From NCBI GenBank assembly GCA_020746875.1, contig JAGTJL010000018.1, forward strand, positions 620,001 to 684,000: 64,000 nucleotides of DNA, in the 5' to 3' direction. Numbering within the stretch: the stretch's first letter is position 1; each line of letters begins with the position of its first letter. The notes below the pieces were generated by a model. That model was not told where the DNA came from and searched no databases. It worked only from the letters and a program-made list of their open reading frames with translations. Positions 47,821 through 59,760 of the stretch are shown piece by piece. This DNA comes from Rhexocercosporidium sp. MPI-PUGE-AT-0058. Taxonomy: Eukaryota; Ascomycota; Leotiomycetes; Helotiales. The position numbers and the translations under genes are program-made.

Positions 47821-50800
47821 TACGCCTTAAACGCCTTAAGAGTACTTAAAACGGCGATTAATCTTTTAGTTTTTAAAAGCCGCTCGTAGAATTTCTTATT
47901 ATATTTATTTTTAATTAATAAGAGCTAGCTATTCCTGTTAAAACTTACTAAAAAATCGAATAAATCTTAAGAAATACGGCAAAAAAGACGGGTAGCTACT
48001 CTCTTTAATTAATAACGACTTATTACTTATTATATTATAATTATTATATAATACTCGTATTTTAACCGAGTTAAGCCTTAAATCTCGACGTTACGCGTAT
48101 TTTTTTATTAAGTTTTCTAAAGCTTTTTTTCTTAAATGACTTATATTACGATTCCCTAAGCCTCGTATTTTAACCGAGCGAGCTCGGCATCGCTTGTAGC
48201 ATTGCCTTGGCATGGCAATTATAGCGCTAGGCCTAATCGGGAAAAGCTAGGGGGACCTTTTATATATTTATATTAGAGCTCCCTCTTATAAAGAGCTCTT
48301 CTTTTCTTTTTGTCTTTTCTTTTTGATTTTAAGCGTAACTTTAAGTTTAAATACAAAGCTATCTCTTGCACCGTATTAACCTTTGGCCAGCCGTAACAAC
48401 TTACGCGTAAATATTATAAGTAAGCTTTGTCGACTCGTAGCTTTAAATAGCGTCTGCTCGATTAGAAGTTTTAACGAATACTTTTCTCTAGCGTTAAAAA
48501 TATTAAAATATTATAATTCGGGCGGTTTAGAATACAGCGAGTAATTATAAATACTAAAGAATAATTAAAAGGCTTATATTTAAAGAAAGCTAAGTTAAAT
48601 TATCGCTTTAATTGCTTTAATACTAGACTGTCCTTAGCTATTCCCGTATATAAAATGCAATTTAAATTATTATATTAAACTCTTGCTTATAAAAGGCGAG
48701 CTTTTAAAATAATATTAATATTAAAGCCTTCGATAATAATAATATTCGAGAGAGTTAAATCCTTTATATTTAGATTATTAAGGCCGTAAAAAGCACTTTT
48801 AAAGACTCGAGTACCGCGCTTTTTAATTATTAAGCTTAACGTTCCGGCCTTAACGCTATCGTTCGTAATAAATTTAATAAAGCTTCCGAAGACGAGGAAA
48901 GCTTCTTAATTTATTAAATAAGTAGTAACTCTATTATTAAGTAAAGTGCTCTCGGCGAGCGGATAGCGGTTTATTTTTATAATAGCGTATACCCCCGAGC
49001 TAGCGAGGGCTTCGTCTAATAACTCAAGGCTTATAAGGAAAGCTTGAACGTTTCTAGGATATTTAGCCTTAGCCGGAGCAGCTAGCTTTAGAGCTATAAG
49101 AGCTATTAATGCCTGATTAAAATAAGAATTACCAGAAAGTGGTCCAGAAGCCAGTTGCGCTATAAGTAATATATTCTTATGAAGTTTAGCGATTGTTCGG
49201 CGGAAGTCAGGAAAATCGCTTTTTAATCGCAGTCAAGTCTTTTTAATTTCTTTTATTAATAATAAGTTCCTGAGGTTACTCGCCGTCGAGCCGTCGTAAT
49301 AATACCGAAGTCTACGATAATCGATAGCTTTATAGTAATAAAAATTATAATTATACGAGTAAGTATTTATTCGCGTGTTTAGCGATTGAATTCGTTAAGC
49401 CGACGAGGCTGCGAAAATATCTAATCTTTTTTTAAGAGTAATATATAAATCTACTGTTTTTTATTATCTAGAAGCTATAAATAATTCCTCGTTAAGAATA
49501 GATAACTAGTTAAAGTAATTTATTACTTTAAGAGTATTATTTCTCAATAATTCAGAGTGCTATTCGCGCGCTTATTCCGGTACGAGCTTCTCTTATACCG
49601 CTTTAATAAAATCAAGCACTATTAGCAGTCCTTTAACGTCCGGTAAGTCGTATAAAAGAGTATCTTAATAAGCCGCTCTTTATTCTTAAAGTTATTCCTT
49701 AGGATTAACTCGCCTTACTTTAATAATAGCGAGCTTCTTTTTATAAGTAAATTATATTAACGTACGAGCATTTATTTCCGAAGAAGCGTAATCCTTCTTA
49801 AAGACTTTAAAGAGCATTTAAAGGATTTATAATATTAACTAAAGGTCTTTATTTATTATTTCGCTTAATTACTCCTTTTCCATACAAGCTTGCTCGTTCT
49901 CGCATTCCTTAATTATTCCTGAATAAATAAAAGGATTAATTATCTCCTGAATCTACTTATAAGCTGCCTTATAAGCCCGAACCTTTTCCGTCTATTATAC
50001 GAGCTTCTTTACGTATTCCCTTATAAGAGTAATATATATTAAAGCTACGTTCTTAATTATAGCTTTTGCCGGCGGTATTACGCTCGGCTTAAGGCCTTTC
50101 TTTGCCGGCTCGCGAGCATCTTTATCTTACTTTGCTTAAGCTTAGAAATTATACTTAATACCTTCTTTATTTTATTAAACCTTTAAATCGTTTAACGTTA
50201 ACGGCTTCGACTCGTTGTCGAGGTGATTACGAGCAACTAGTAACGCAGGATTTATTAAATTCTATATCTTATAAAAGATATAAAAAGATTTAAACGCTTA
50301 ATATTAAGGAGTTTAAGTGCGCTTATAATAATTAAACGGAGTTCGATTATTTAAAAAAAAATACTAAAGTTAAGTCTGTTATAGCGAAGGAATTGCTCTC
50401 GAGAGCTTCGAGTAATTAAATAAAAAAGAAAGACTTAAAGAAGTATCGAGTTCAGTTGCTCGACTTCATATTCGTTAAGAATCGAATAAAAGAGTTAATA
50501 GAAATAGCGGTATGAATTACACTCGGGAGTAAAGTAAAAAGCTCTGCAGCGTGCAGCAGATGCTCTTCACTTATAAACTTACCTCGCAGGCTTTATCTAA
50601 ATCAACTGCGTATAAAAAGAAGAATATTAATTTAATAGCTTCGTCAACAGGGCTTATAATTGTAATATAAAAGTGAATTAAAGCACTGCGAGCAGTTTGA
50701 GTTAAATTAAAGTAATTAATTATCTTAAAATTATAAAAGGAAAATCAGGAGAAATAGCTGTTCTCCTGAAGGCGGTCTATAAAGGCAGAACCCAATTAGG

Positions 50801-51075
50801 TCATATACAGTGCCAATAAAGCAGCTGCCCGTGCTTATACGACAATATTACTTATATTATAAGTAGGCGAGTAAACACGTAAAGATTTAATATTAGTTAT
50901 AAGACGAAATCTAGCTATAGAAACGAGTAAGGCGGTTATAAAGATATTAAGTTATAAAGTAAAGCATCGTAATATACGGCTACCGAATGTATTATAGAAT
51001 CCCGAGATTAAAAATGCAATACTAATAGATTTCGAGCGTTTAGAGATTTTAAAGTAAGTACTAGTTCTTCAAGAG
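47820..51075. other. Unresolved AT-rich, RIP-like repeat sequence
   Basis: Stop-dense AT-rich sequence like the rest of the island, presumably one or more further decayed elements. A 17-base direct repeat CTCGTATTTTAACCGAG occurs at 48054-48070 and 48162-48178. No protein motif could be followed with confidence. Composition returns to balanced at about 51075, the right border of the island. Confidence 0.5.
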
Positions 51076-51542
51076 ACTTCGCCCAACCGGAAGCGGCAGC
51101 ACCGTCACTTCGACCCTGATGCGTCCTGTCGAAGTCTTCATCAATCCCAGCAAGTGCTTCGACAGAGCAATCTATGTGCAGTAACTCAACTTATTAAATA
51201 GGCCCACGGTAATGATTACTCTTATCCACTTTGCTACGCCCATGCCTTTCCTACAGTAATGTGATGTATCCTCATTGCCTTGCCACTATTGATCGGCGCT
51301 GCTTCGTCGGCTCGCATCCATTTGCATGCTGAAGATCTTAAAACCTGCTCCTGCCTTTCCAGATTGGGTGAGCACATAGAACGAGTTTAAGCAAGGCAAT
51401 CGATTGCCGAATATCTCGTCTGTCGTGATATGATGGGGATGACGGGTTATAAGGGGAATCACGTGTGTTCGTCCAAATAAGGACTAGGCCTGCGCACAGC
51501 CTCGAGAACTTTTCCACCTTCTTTCCCCTTTCTACATCGACA
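51076..51542. other. Right border of island and upstream region of the kinase gene
   Basis: GC-balanced sequence without a recognised gene; it should contain the kinase gene's promoter. Confidence 0.4.
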
Positions 51543-52389
51543 ATGTCTGGTTTGGTCGTGATGGATGAGCTCGTGGTAGAGGATGTTGAAAGCGGTCGAA
51601 AAGGCGACAAGATAGCTAAGACGTAAGCTCCCCGTTTCATAGTAACACTGTTTACAGTTGCTAACCTCCTGTAGTATCCTCGGAGCTGGGACCTCAAGCG
51701 TCGTTTACCTGGTCGATAAAAACAAGGCGGAAAAGAGGTTTAAATCCTCTAACGATCTTCTCAATGAACAAACCATTTATCAAATCCTTGGAAGTCATCC
51801 GCGACTTGTGTCAATATACCATTTCGGAGCTGAAGGTATAATCATGGATTGGATGGAGAAAGGAGATCTGGCTCGCTATATCAAGTCTCACCCTGAAGTT
51901 GCACAACGCCGCAAGCATCAATGGATCACTCAGATCGCTGAGTCTTTCAGTCTACTTCACAAACACCATATATCTCATTGCGATAGCAAGCTAGAAAATT
52001 TTCTGCTAGACGACGACTACGACATTAAAATCTGTGATTTTGCGAGCTCTCATAATTACAGAGCTCCTTCAAATGATCCGGCCATCCAGCCACCAAGATA
52101 TCGACGCGCTGTTGACGACTTTGACGAAACGGTTTTTAACCCTGCCGATGATATCTTCGCTTTTGGCTCAATATGCTATGAGATCATCACTGGAGGACCT
52201 CCGTACCCGCAGTTGGACGATGAGGGTGTGAGGCTTCGATTCACTAGAGGTGATTTTCCTGCGACTGGAGGGCTATGCTTTGGGCCGATTATCAGGGACT
52301 GCTGGAATGGTACATATGTCTCATTTGAAGCAATTTTAAGATCCATTGAGAGAGAGAAGGTCCTTCGAGGACAGAATCAAATTTTGTAA
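51543..52389 (+). CDS. Protein kinase-like protein (264 aa, one intron)
   Basis: Exons 51543-51622 and 51675-52389 flank a 52-base intron (GTAAGC, GCTAAC, GTAG); the joined frame gives 264 residues. The glycine loop is GAGTSSVVYLV (about 30-40) and the probable ATP-binding Lys is in KAEKRF (about 47). The catalytic loop HCDSKLENFLL (128-138) keeps Asp130, Lys132 and Asn135. The magnesium loop is DFAS instead of DFG (148-151). The C-lobe shows DDIFAFGSICYEI and PPYPQLDDEGVRLRF. It is shorter than a standard kinase, lacking a full activation segment. This compact fungal family is widespread and of unknown role; reduced or altered activity is possible because of the DFA loop. Related copies lie at 19366-19930 (dead) and 63655-64000. 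Confidence 0.82.
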
Positions 52390-52576
52390 ATTGACAATAC
52401 GAACAATGATTCTGGCCCAGTGCTACCATTGACAATAATGACAGGAATTCCATTAGGTGCTGCGATAATAGCAATAATTCCACAGAAGTTCCGACTTCTA
52501 TATCTCTTCAGCCTCGATACTTTCAACGCTACTCTTCTATATATGTCAGATTTAGCTGGCGCTTTGATAATTTGAC

Positions 52577-52762
52577 TTACCAGCTGTGATTGGGACAATT
52601 GCCACGCTTCGTCGTAGCTCCAGCTACGGAGGCCTCAGTTCCTTTACATGCACGCCCATCCTTGACATCTTGACATGTCTCCGTAGTTGTCTCAACAACG
52701 GTGCAAGCTGAAGTACAAGGAGCTTTAGCGTACTTGGTGGTGGTAGTGTAAGTGAAGCACAT
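52577..52762 (-). CDS. Small cysteine-rich protein starting Met-Cys (61 aa)
   Basis: A minus-strand ATG at 52762 follows an A/C-rich leader (CTGCAACTTCAAATCAG), typical for fungal genes. The product starts MCFTYTTTTKYAKAPCTSAC and ends near GNCPNH, with six or so cysteines and no signal peptide. Right after the codon for Ser in CPNHS lies a strong donor GTAAGT. If it is used with the acceptor TATATAG about 40 bases on, splicing itself would create TGA, so both forms end within a residue or two. Similar layout to the proteins at 9614 and 56424. Function unknown. Confidence 0.45.
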   Translation of the reverse strand: MCFTYTTTTKYAKAPCTSACTVVETTTETCQDVKDGRACKGTEASVAGATTKRGNCPNHSW

Positions 52763-53789
52763 CGTGAAGCAGGTTGGAAATTCTGATTTGAAGTTGCAGT
52801 TTCGATTGTTGGAGAATGATAGTGATTTGCAGCTTCAACAGTTTAAATGGCACTTCCTATACTGTGAGTCTTGGTTTTATACCTTATTTAAATCGGGTAG
52901 GTGAACTAAAACGTACTCTGTCGTCCTCCCAACCGGGCGCCTCGGTTGCTGGGTATTGGTTATTTGGGAATAGGCAACAGCAAACTTGTTGCTGCAGTCC
53001 CCAATCCTTGAGAAAAAAAGATGATTTAATTGGACACTCTCATTTGTCAGCCTGAGCGCCGAGCCTTTTCTTTCGCAATCATTGCGTGGGGTTGGGCCTT
53101 TCTGCAGTGTGGGCTTAACCCTCTACCCTCCGTGCCCGTCGTGCATTTATATTGGCTTGCATCTCCTGTAATGACGCCCAGTTCTGCTGTACAGATTTGT
53201 TGCCTTCTTTCCATATTCATCATTGTTTGCCTTACATCTCCTTTGCCCCTCATTCACGCTCACTCGAGAGGGACACTCAGCTCACCGCTCGCTCTCCTCT
53301 ATCTACGAACCACAGATCTTCCTCCTCATCCCCTAGCATACAATCCGACTGATTCCCCGCTTGGAACTTCGCTTGATGCTGATCCAACGACGCGCAGGTG
53401 GCCAACGGCTTATCTTCCCGGCTATTCGACCGTCACTGCTTCATATTGCTTGGAGGAGGCAGCTCCAGAAGTCCTCCGAACCTCATACGATTTCGACGAC
53501 ATCAAACTTGTCGTCAAATTTACTCCTGGCTTGGACTCTACCACTGCTGCCGAAAGGTCCTTACGAGAATTGTTGTCCCCTCACTCCTCGACAGCATTGA
53601 GCGAGTCCGCCATGAATCGGGCCAAACCTGGTCGCGACGGAGAAGGCGTACGCCCAGACCACAAGAATAATATTCAAACACAGTTCAAAAACCCTACTTT
53701 AGCTGAAGATCCCTTTCTACTAGATTGGTGACATTGTGAGGGTTTCTTTCTCGCACTCCCTTCTTGCACAGTAGTCCTCTCTATTCATA
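52763..53789. other. No gene supported; long chance frames
   Basis: Several overlapping open frames occur in 53030-53731, pyrimidine-rich on the plus strand, but none has recognisable domains, a convincing ATG context or introns. The region left of 52860 is the promoter of the minus-strand small protein gene. Confidence 0.3.
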
Positions 53790-54947
53790 TCATGCCATCC
53801 CCGTACCTATGCCCATGCCCTCCTCAGGGTTTTGCCCATATATTATATCCAGCGGCATATGACTGTGAACCCACTCATCCATATACGCCTTCCTAACCTC
53901 CACCAGCCGCATCTCCACCTGTTCTCAACTCCACTTCAGGCCCCTAGTCAAAGGCCCCAGGGCATTTGGTTGAGCGCCGTCAAGCAGGATCGCTCTCCAG
54001 TACTGCCCTACCATCTTCAACACCTTGTTCTTCGGCCACCTGCCTATCGGTACGTGGAAGATTCGAGTCGTTACGTTAATGAATCCTGCATCGCGCATCA
54101 TGTCGGCTAGTAGTAATGTCGCGTCGGAGTTGACACCCAAGCTAGCGAGTCCATCGCCGACGAGGCCCCAGTATTGCGCGACTAAATGATCCAGCGGCAT
54201 GCTTCCATCGTGGCAATACGGGCGGTGGTGGATCTCTTGCGTCTCCATCCATCCTCCGGGCTTGAGATGTCTGCTGTACCGTCAGAAATTGCCAGGCCTT
54301 ACTGTAGCACGCCAGACTCACTCACTCCAACGCTCGCCGCATCATTCTGGGCCAGTCCCGAATAGCCATAACCATGTGTCGAGAGTGTATATAGTCGAAG
54401 CGATTTTAAGGGTAAAGCCAGGGACTTTCGACGTCGTCAACGATAAATTTAACATTTGGTGGAACCCAGATGAGTTGGATGGGACTTAAATCGACGCCTA
54501 AAATGTTGGCGCTCGAATATTAATCTCCTACTACAGAGAAGTCAGCCTGCGTCCTGTTCAAGTTCACTGATTAACCCATTGTCAATGGCCCATATTCCAG
54601 TTCCTGTACCCTTATCAAGAATATTTTATGGATTCGCCCTAATAGGTGCAAAGTGGAGTTGGTAGCAAAAGCTTGCTATCAGAGCATGTGCCTTATTCTC
54701 TTTTTCCTGCTCTAAGTCGTCATTCGGAAATTGTAGCTCCCTTCGTGAAACCGGTGGTATCGACGGCCATTCTCGAATACGTAGTCCCTAACGCTCGATG
54801 CTAGTGATGTCGACGTAGTGCCAATACTGTCTGTTTCGTAGCCTGCATCGCTCATGTCCACGCCGCTATCAACATCGCGGAGGGTCTGCGGCTGCTGCTG
54901 TGCAGCCTACTCTTCCTCAAACAGGCCTAGAGAGATAGTGGAGGCAT
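53790..54947 (-). pseudogene. Broken LaeA-like SAM-dependent methyltransferase
   Basis: The minus strand from ATG 54947 to TGA 53790 follows the UMTA/LaeA-like fungal methyltransferase family. Blocks in order: an acidic N-terminus with SDAGYETDSIGTTSTSLASS and YVFENGRRYHRFHEGSYNF, then a one-base deletion (about 54735), PNDDLEQEKENKAHAL, SAM motif I DKGTGTGIWAID, NILGVDLSPIQ, VPPNVKFIVDDVESPWLYP, RFDYIHSRHMVMAIRDWPRM, an intron at about 54283-54334, HLKPGGWMETQEI, and MADMMRDAG-like LLADMMRDAGFINVTTRIFH, then VEVRKAYMDEW. At least five in-frame stops are present (for example after EEE, after RANP, before YSSAN, after WLYP and at 53925). Such enzymes regulate or act in secondary metabolism; this copy is dead. 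Confidence 0.85.
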
Positions 54948-56423
54948 GTGGGAGGGAAGCCATAGAAGCAGCGGCCGCGAGATTGTGTCCTGGATATGAT
55001 AAGGACAAGAGGGAGAGCGGCCTGCTTCAATCCCTCAAAAATGAAGTCGGCGAAGCTTCTGCTCCTTCTCCAACTTCGATTAACGGCAATTTCCGGACTC
55101 CAACGTCCCCATACTCGGACAGGCCTTGATACGACGGACATGGTGAATGGCAAGCCCCGTTGGAAGTCGAGATGTCACTTGGCGTTTGATTCGGTGGACT
55201 GGGAGCATTTGTTTGCTACAAAGCTTCAGAAAAATCGTATGACACAATGAAGCAAAGTGACTGATTTGTATGGTTGACCCCGTCGTCATTTTTGATCAAA
55301 GACGTTGCTGAGCCTGGTCACTCCTTCTCCTCCCGCACACCGTTCAGCTTCCTCGCCCACTCCCCCTCGTTCTCAAGGACATATCATCATCGACTACCCC
55401 TCGTCTGGCGCGCGCTCTCTCTCTCTCCTTGCCTCATTGTTCATGGCCTCATGCTATGCTATAAAAGCCAACTCTAGGTCGAGTTTCCAACAGTCTGATG
55501 ATCGAAAACGAAAACGAGAAAAATCGCAGACAAAACCACCCTCTCTATTGCCACTCGCCCTTAGAAGCGGCTGTGAGCGCCCCCTCTATGGTCCCATTTC
55601 AAGCACACAACCAGCAAGGGATGCTCTCCCCACGAGCAGCCATCGTTCCTCATCTAGAGCAGCGTTACATCCTCTTCTGGCAACTGTGCGTGGCGTGTCT
55701 TGGAATGTGCAGCTGCCTCGCGATAAAGGGAATCCTAGCCGGAGCCTCCTTGCTAAAGTAGAACTGAAGTCTATGCTACGGGCAATCGGCAAGTGGAGGT
55801 ACTCCGAGATCGATTGCAGCTTGAGCTCAAGATTGTACGTCACATCTCCCCAGTCCTAATACTCAGCAACTGGTGTTGCTTCTGATGCTACAGACAAATG
55901 TCGACGAACGTCCATGATCATCCTAAGGCTGCTCCTCGTCAATCTCAGGTCTAATCATGTGGGATAGTTGATAGGCCACAGATCCTTGTTAATACGCATT
56001 GGGCATTGTGCCCCACTAATTGGAATTAAGGTTATCAACGTGGACGAACGATCTCCAGGATTTGAGAATTTGGCGCATATGCAAAGTAAATACAGGGGCT
56101 AGGGAAGGGCCGATGAAGTGTGAGTCATTGACCAGAATGAATCCAATCATTGCGAATTGGATGGCATCGTCTCCTATAATTGGCAGAAATCGTCGGTAGT
56201 CGCCCGATGTTAATGGAAGAGTCGCATCAACTTTGCATCTCCAATCTATATGGGAGCGGTAGTATAAATCCGAACTGTTATGCCTCCTTCTCAGTCCAGC
56301 AGCCGTCTCAACCTCTCGTCCTGAGTTTACGGCCCTTCCACATTTCCAGTCAGTCCTCCACAATCATTCCCAAAGCACCAACACCAGTTTCCAGCTTGTT
56401 AGAATCAGACCTCCATCTCCACA
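54948..56423. other. About 1.5 kb without a recognised gene; promoter of the next gene at its right end
   Basis: Pyrimidine-rich plus-strand sequence around 55300-55450 and only chance-like frames. A TATAAA at 56263-56268 followed by a CT-rich leader belongs to the small gene starting at 56424. Confidence 0.4.
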
Positions 56424-56621
56424 ATGTGCAAGTACGTCAATGTTACGGTGAAATACAGGAAGTGTAAAAGGACGGAGGACAAACACGTCACGACTAACCG
56501 CAAGATCACATCTCAATGCGACAAGAAGCTCGACCTGAATTGCCCAGATCTCACACTTGACACGAGCATGGCTCTCGGCAGCTCCACCTCCCTGAATGAC
56601 TGTCCCCTTTGCCCTGCTTGA
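56424..56621 (+). CDS. Small cysteine-containing protein starting Met-Cys (65 aa)
   Basis: An ATG in good context (CTCCACAATGTG) about 155 bases downstream of a TATAAA box opens a 65-residue protein, MCKYVNVTVKYRKCKRTEDK..., ending NDCPLCPA. Cysteines at 2, 14, 32, 40, 60 and 63; the C-terminal C-P-x-C resembles a metal-binding knuckle. No signal peptide or membrane segment is present. The protein is basic in its first half. It shares overall layout, not close identity, with the proteins at 9614 and 52577. No intron is apparent. It is probably a real fungal micro-protein; role unknown. Confidence 0.55.
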   Translation: MCKYVNVTVKYRKCKRTEDKHVTTNRKITSQCDKKLDLNCPDLTLDTSMALGSSTSLNDCPLCPA

Positions 56622-57946
56622 TTTAGAATGGTGAGGCGTTCTCCGTAACAACTCGTGGCAGTCCTCCCTAATGCTAACTGGCATAAAAGCAGACTTTGCT
56701 GTTCTCAGGCTCCAATGGGGGTTGCGTACACACAAAGAGGAATGCTCTCTTGCAAGATTGAATTGATTTCCTTTGTAGGATGAATGAAACGATGGATTGC
56801 GTTTGCTTGGTTTTCGATTTCTACTACAATCCTGCGATCATAGGATTGCTCAGATATGGAGGAGGCATTACTTAGTTTAACAGAATATACTTCCGTAACG
56901 TCTTTCACTGCGTGCCGAAACGCACCCCGTAACGACACAAAACGTAGGTACTTTAAGTTTAGGCGACTCAAAATCTGTGAACTCGTTAAAATTTTTATTC
57001 ATTTTCATTTTAGTACATTATATGCCTCCTCCGAACACTCCTAACCCACTAGTTCCGAAAAATATTATCGCGTCGCCGCCGCCCCTTTAAATTTACAGAG
57101 AGCCTCCTTTTACCTTATAATAGGACCCCTCGACTTGTGATACTACTATTAAATTTTTTTTATTATTTAAACATATGAAATGATTAAATATGGATATCTA
57201 GGTCCTATACTAATACGAAAATGCTCTTGCCACTTTTGTGGCGGCCAAGGCGTGCCATGTCAGACGACGTCGCCACAAGGGCTAATACCTCTTCTAATCA
57301 AGCGAGTAAGGACTCTGGTTAGCTACGTCGTGGTTACAGTAATCTCGGTAAAAATAATTATTAATAATGTAATACCCTGTGGCTGCTAATTTGTGAGTGC
57401 GAAGCGTGTGGCTGGGTTAGGGCGGACCTTGCCGGAAAATTCCGTTTCCCGACATCCTCCGACCGGCAAAATGTGGCAGCTAGCCCACTTCCGGCTTCTC
57501 GCTGCCAGCTTTGCACTGCTGGCTTTTCATTTCTGGCTTTTTATTTCTGGCTTTTCCCTTAAACTGTTTGTGCTTTGCTTGAAACGACGAACGGCTTCGA
57601 TTCCTACCTTAGCCTCTATAGAGAATCCGTTCTCTGTAAGATTGCTCACGAATTTAAAGATGACCTTAATGATGACAGTGTCCGTAATAGCTGCCAGAGT
57701 ATTGAAAGGAGTAGGGTATTAGCACGCCAGACTGCGATGACCTAGCTAAGAAGATGGCACGTCAAAGCGCGGCATATGTGCAAACTATTGCGGGGCAAGC
57801 ACGATAGAGGAACGTCAAAGGCTGGTTATAACCCTCTTGTGTCAAAACTGACGATGATTATATTAAATCTAAGTTTCTATATAGTAATAGTCGCCTTAGA
57901 CTGATCGATCCTTTATCGCATGTTCAAATGGCAATCTTGGACTTTA
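56622..57946. other. Spacer and AT-rich repeat remains
   Basis: A 48-base segment at 56893-56940 recurs inverted at 63501-63548. From about 57050 the sequence looks like worn repeat. At 57510-57560 there is a short iterated TTTCTGGCTTTT. No gene is supported. Confidence 0.4.
56893..56940 (+). repeat. Inverted dispersed repeat, left copy
   Basis: Contains CCGAAACGCACCCCGTAACG. The reverse complement lies at 63501-63548 with about six differences over 48 bases, mostly transitions. It is likely a transposon terminus. Confidence 0.65.
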
Positions 57947-59760
57947 CTACCACATCCGCGCTACTGGCGCCCTTTGTGGTTCTGGCACTCTTTGTGGTTC
58001 TGGCGTAATCTCATTATCCGCAATCTGTGTTTTGCTGGCCTGCCTTATTAAAGTACTTGCCGGCTTGGGAGCATTACTTATCCGCGCCTTTTTATTCGCT
58101 GGCGCAGGCGCGTCAAGCGCAGCACCCTTACGCTTTCGACGACGTCTCGCGGACCCTGCAGTGTCTTCTTCTGCAGTGTCTTCCTCTGCCTCGAGCGTAC
58201 CACTCTTCCGCTTCCGACCCCGTTTACCTTTACCTTTGGCTTCTTTGGCAGCGTCTTTTATGACACGCTTCGCTCGTGCTTCCTCGAGGTCCTTATAGCT
58301 CATGACCTTCGCCTTCTCGAGCACCAATGACTTGGTCGATCGTCGAACCTTGGCTTCGTTGTTGATTGTAGTCAGGAACTTAATTCGGTCCTCTTGGAGG
58401 ACGGCCTGAGCAGAGGATTTCTGGAACGCTTTAGTACATTTCTATAAGTGCCTTGTTAGGTTTTGTTTGCTCGTTTCGTTAAGCGCATGAGCCTCTTGAA
58501 TGATTAGGTTCTGTAGTGACATAAAGGACTCTGCTGATACTGGTGTCACAGGAGTCTGCGGTTCTACGTCTTGCCGACAAGACCTTACCTTTACTTTATC
58601 GGCGCTTGGAATAGCTAGTTTAGCTGGGGGGGCGGGTATATTTCTGAGCACCTTATTTGGATTGAACGGGATTAGACCGCTTGTAACGAAGCTAGCCTTG
58701 ATATTCTTTGGCGTGAACGCTGCTTCCTTTGCGGGGCTATATAGAATAGTAAAGTGCTCCTTGCCGATCGTATTTATACCTCCTTGCTCGAGTCGATTAA
58801 CCTGGTCACGATAAGCTGCCTTAAGTGGGGCAAACGGTGTTATATTACAAGGCTAGAGCTTGTGGGAGGTATGAGAAGGGAGACGACATAGAAGAATATT
58901 GTTCTCGAAACAGACTTTAAGATTTCGAGGGTCTCGTGCGTTCCGAAGCCGTCGTAGATTAGGACGCGTGGTCTTTTGTTCGCTTGTTCCTTGGTTTCGA
59001 GATTAAATATATGCTTGAGCCACTCGAAGCTAATTATAGAGTCGGTATATCCAGAGTCGGAGCACGCATACTGCCATTCAGGGGTAGGAAAGGTGGTCCA
59101 GTTGCTTTGATGAGTATTTGCTGGCCAGATTATTATCGGGTTCAAATACTTACTATTGCTACTAATACATTCGATTGTAGTCACGGATATGCGCTTGACT
59201 CGCGCACTTTTATAGTCTCGTCTGTTATGCTTACTTACGAGGACTTTAATAGAGCCTGGCATAGACAGTATTACTTTAGTCTCGTCTATATTATATACAT
59301 TCTCGGCTAGGACAGCCGGATCTTGTAATACGTCTTTTACCACCTTAAACCAGTGTACGATCTTCCTATAAATGTTTTTCTCGTGACGTTTCTAATCTAA
59401 CGCCTTGACTCTCCGCGCTAAGAGTATAAGATGGCGTTTTTCTAGAGCCTTTGCCTAGTTCCGACCAGGAGCCTTAGGAGGCCTTTCAGCGGTAGGTCGA
59501 TTGCGGGTGACACTATAAGCTAGTGCAGGGATAAACTTCATTTGTATCGGATATCCTAACTCGGACATTTAAAGCAGATACTTAACGATAACCTCTTCTT
59601 CGTACGGTCTGAGGTACTGTTGCCCTTGGGCCTTCTCTTCCCTCGAGGGTCGTCCGCGAGCACGATGGTAGAGTGTAGAGTAGGAAATATTGCCATGATG
59701 ATCTGCAAGAGCACGGTGCCTTGAGGAACGTTAGTTCCGAAAGGTCTTTATGCCCCGCTT
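57947..59760 (-). pseudogene. RIP-degraded DDE transposase of a second pogo-type family
   Basis: The minus strand reads the whole length of a fungal DDE-1 transposase: a DNA-binding start (RHRALADHHGNISYSTLYHR, GRPSREEKAQGQQYLRPYEE), then YPIQMKFIPALAYSV, a CENP-B-like region (RRVKALD stop KRHEKNIY), the catalytic domain (VYNIDETKVILSM, VLIYDGFGTHETLEIL), a frame break near 58860 before APLKAAYRDQVNRL, then EHFTILYSPAKEAAFTPKNI and SGLIPFNPNKVL. The basic C-terminal tail (KGKRGRKRKSG) ends at 57947. Several stops occur, such as TAG for Trp before AKALEKRH and before KRHEKN. It is a different lineage from the intact element at 14247 and from the relic at the left edge. Terminal repeats were not found. 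Confidence 0.88.

Noticed and set aside
53030..53731. A 233-codon plus-strand frame
   Set aside because: Starts at a non-ATG codon, has Pro/Ser/Leu-rich chance-like composition, overlaps other open frames in a pyrimidine-rich region and shows no domain or intron.
55305..55859. A 184-codon plus-strand frame with overlapping frames
   Set aside because: Low-complexity Ser/Pro/Arg composition, no ATG context or recognisable domain.
57405..57420. GGGTTAGGGCGG, telomere-like
   Set aside because: A single TTAGGG unit, not an array; no telomeric repeat tract anywhere in the window.
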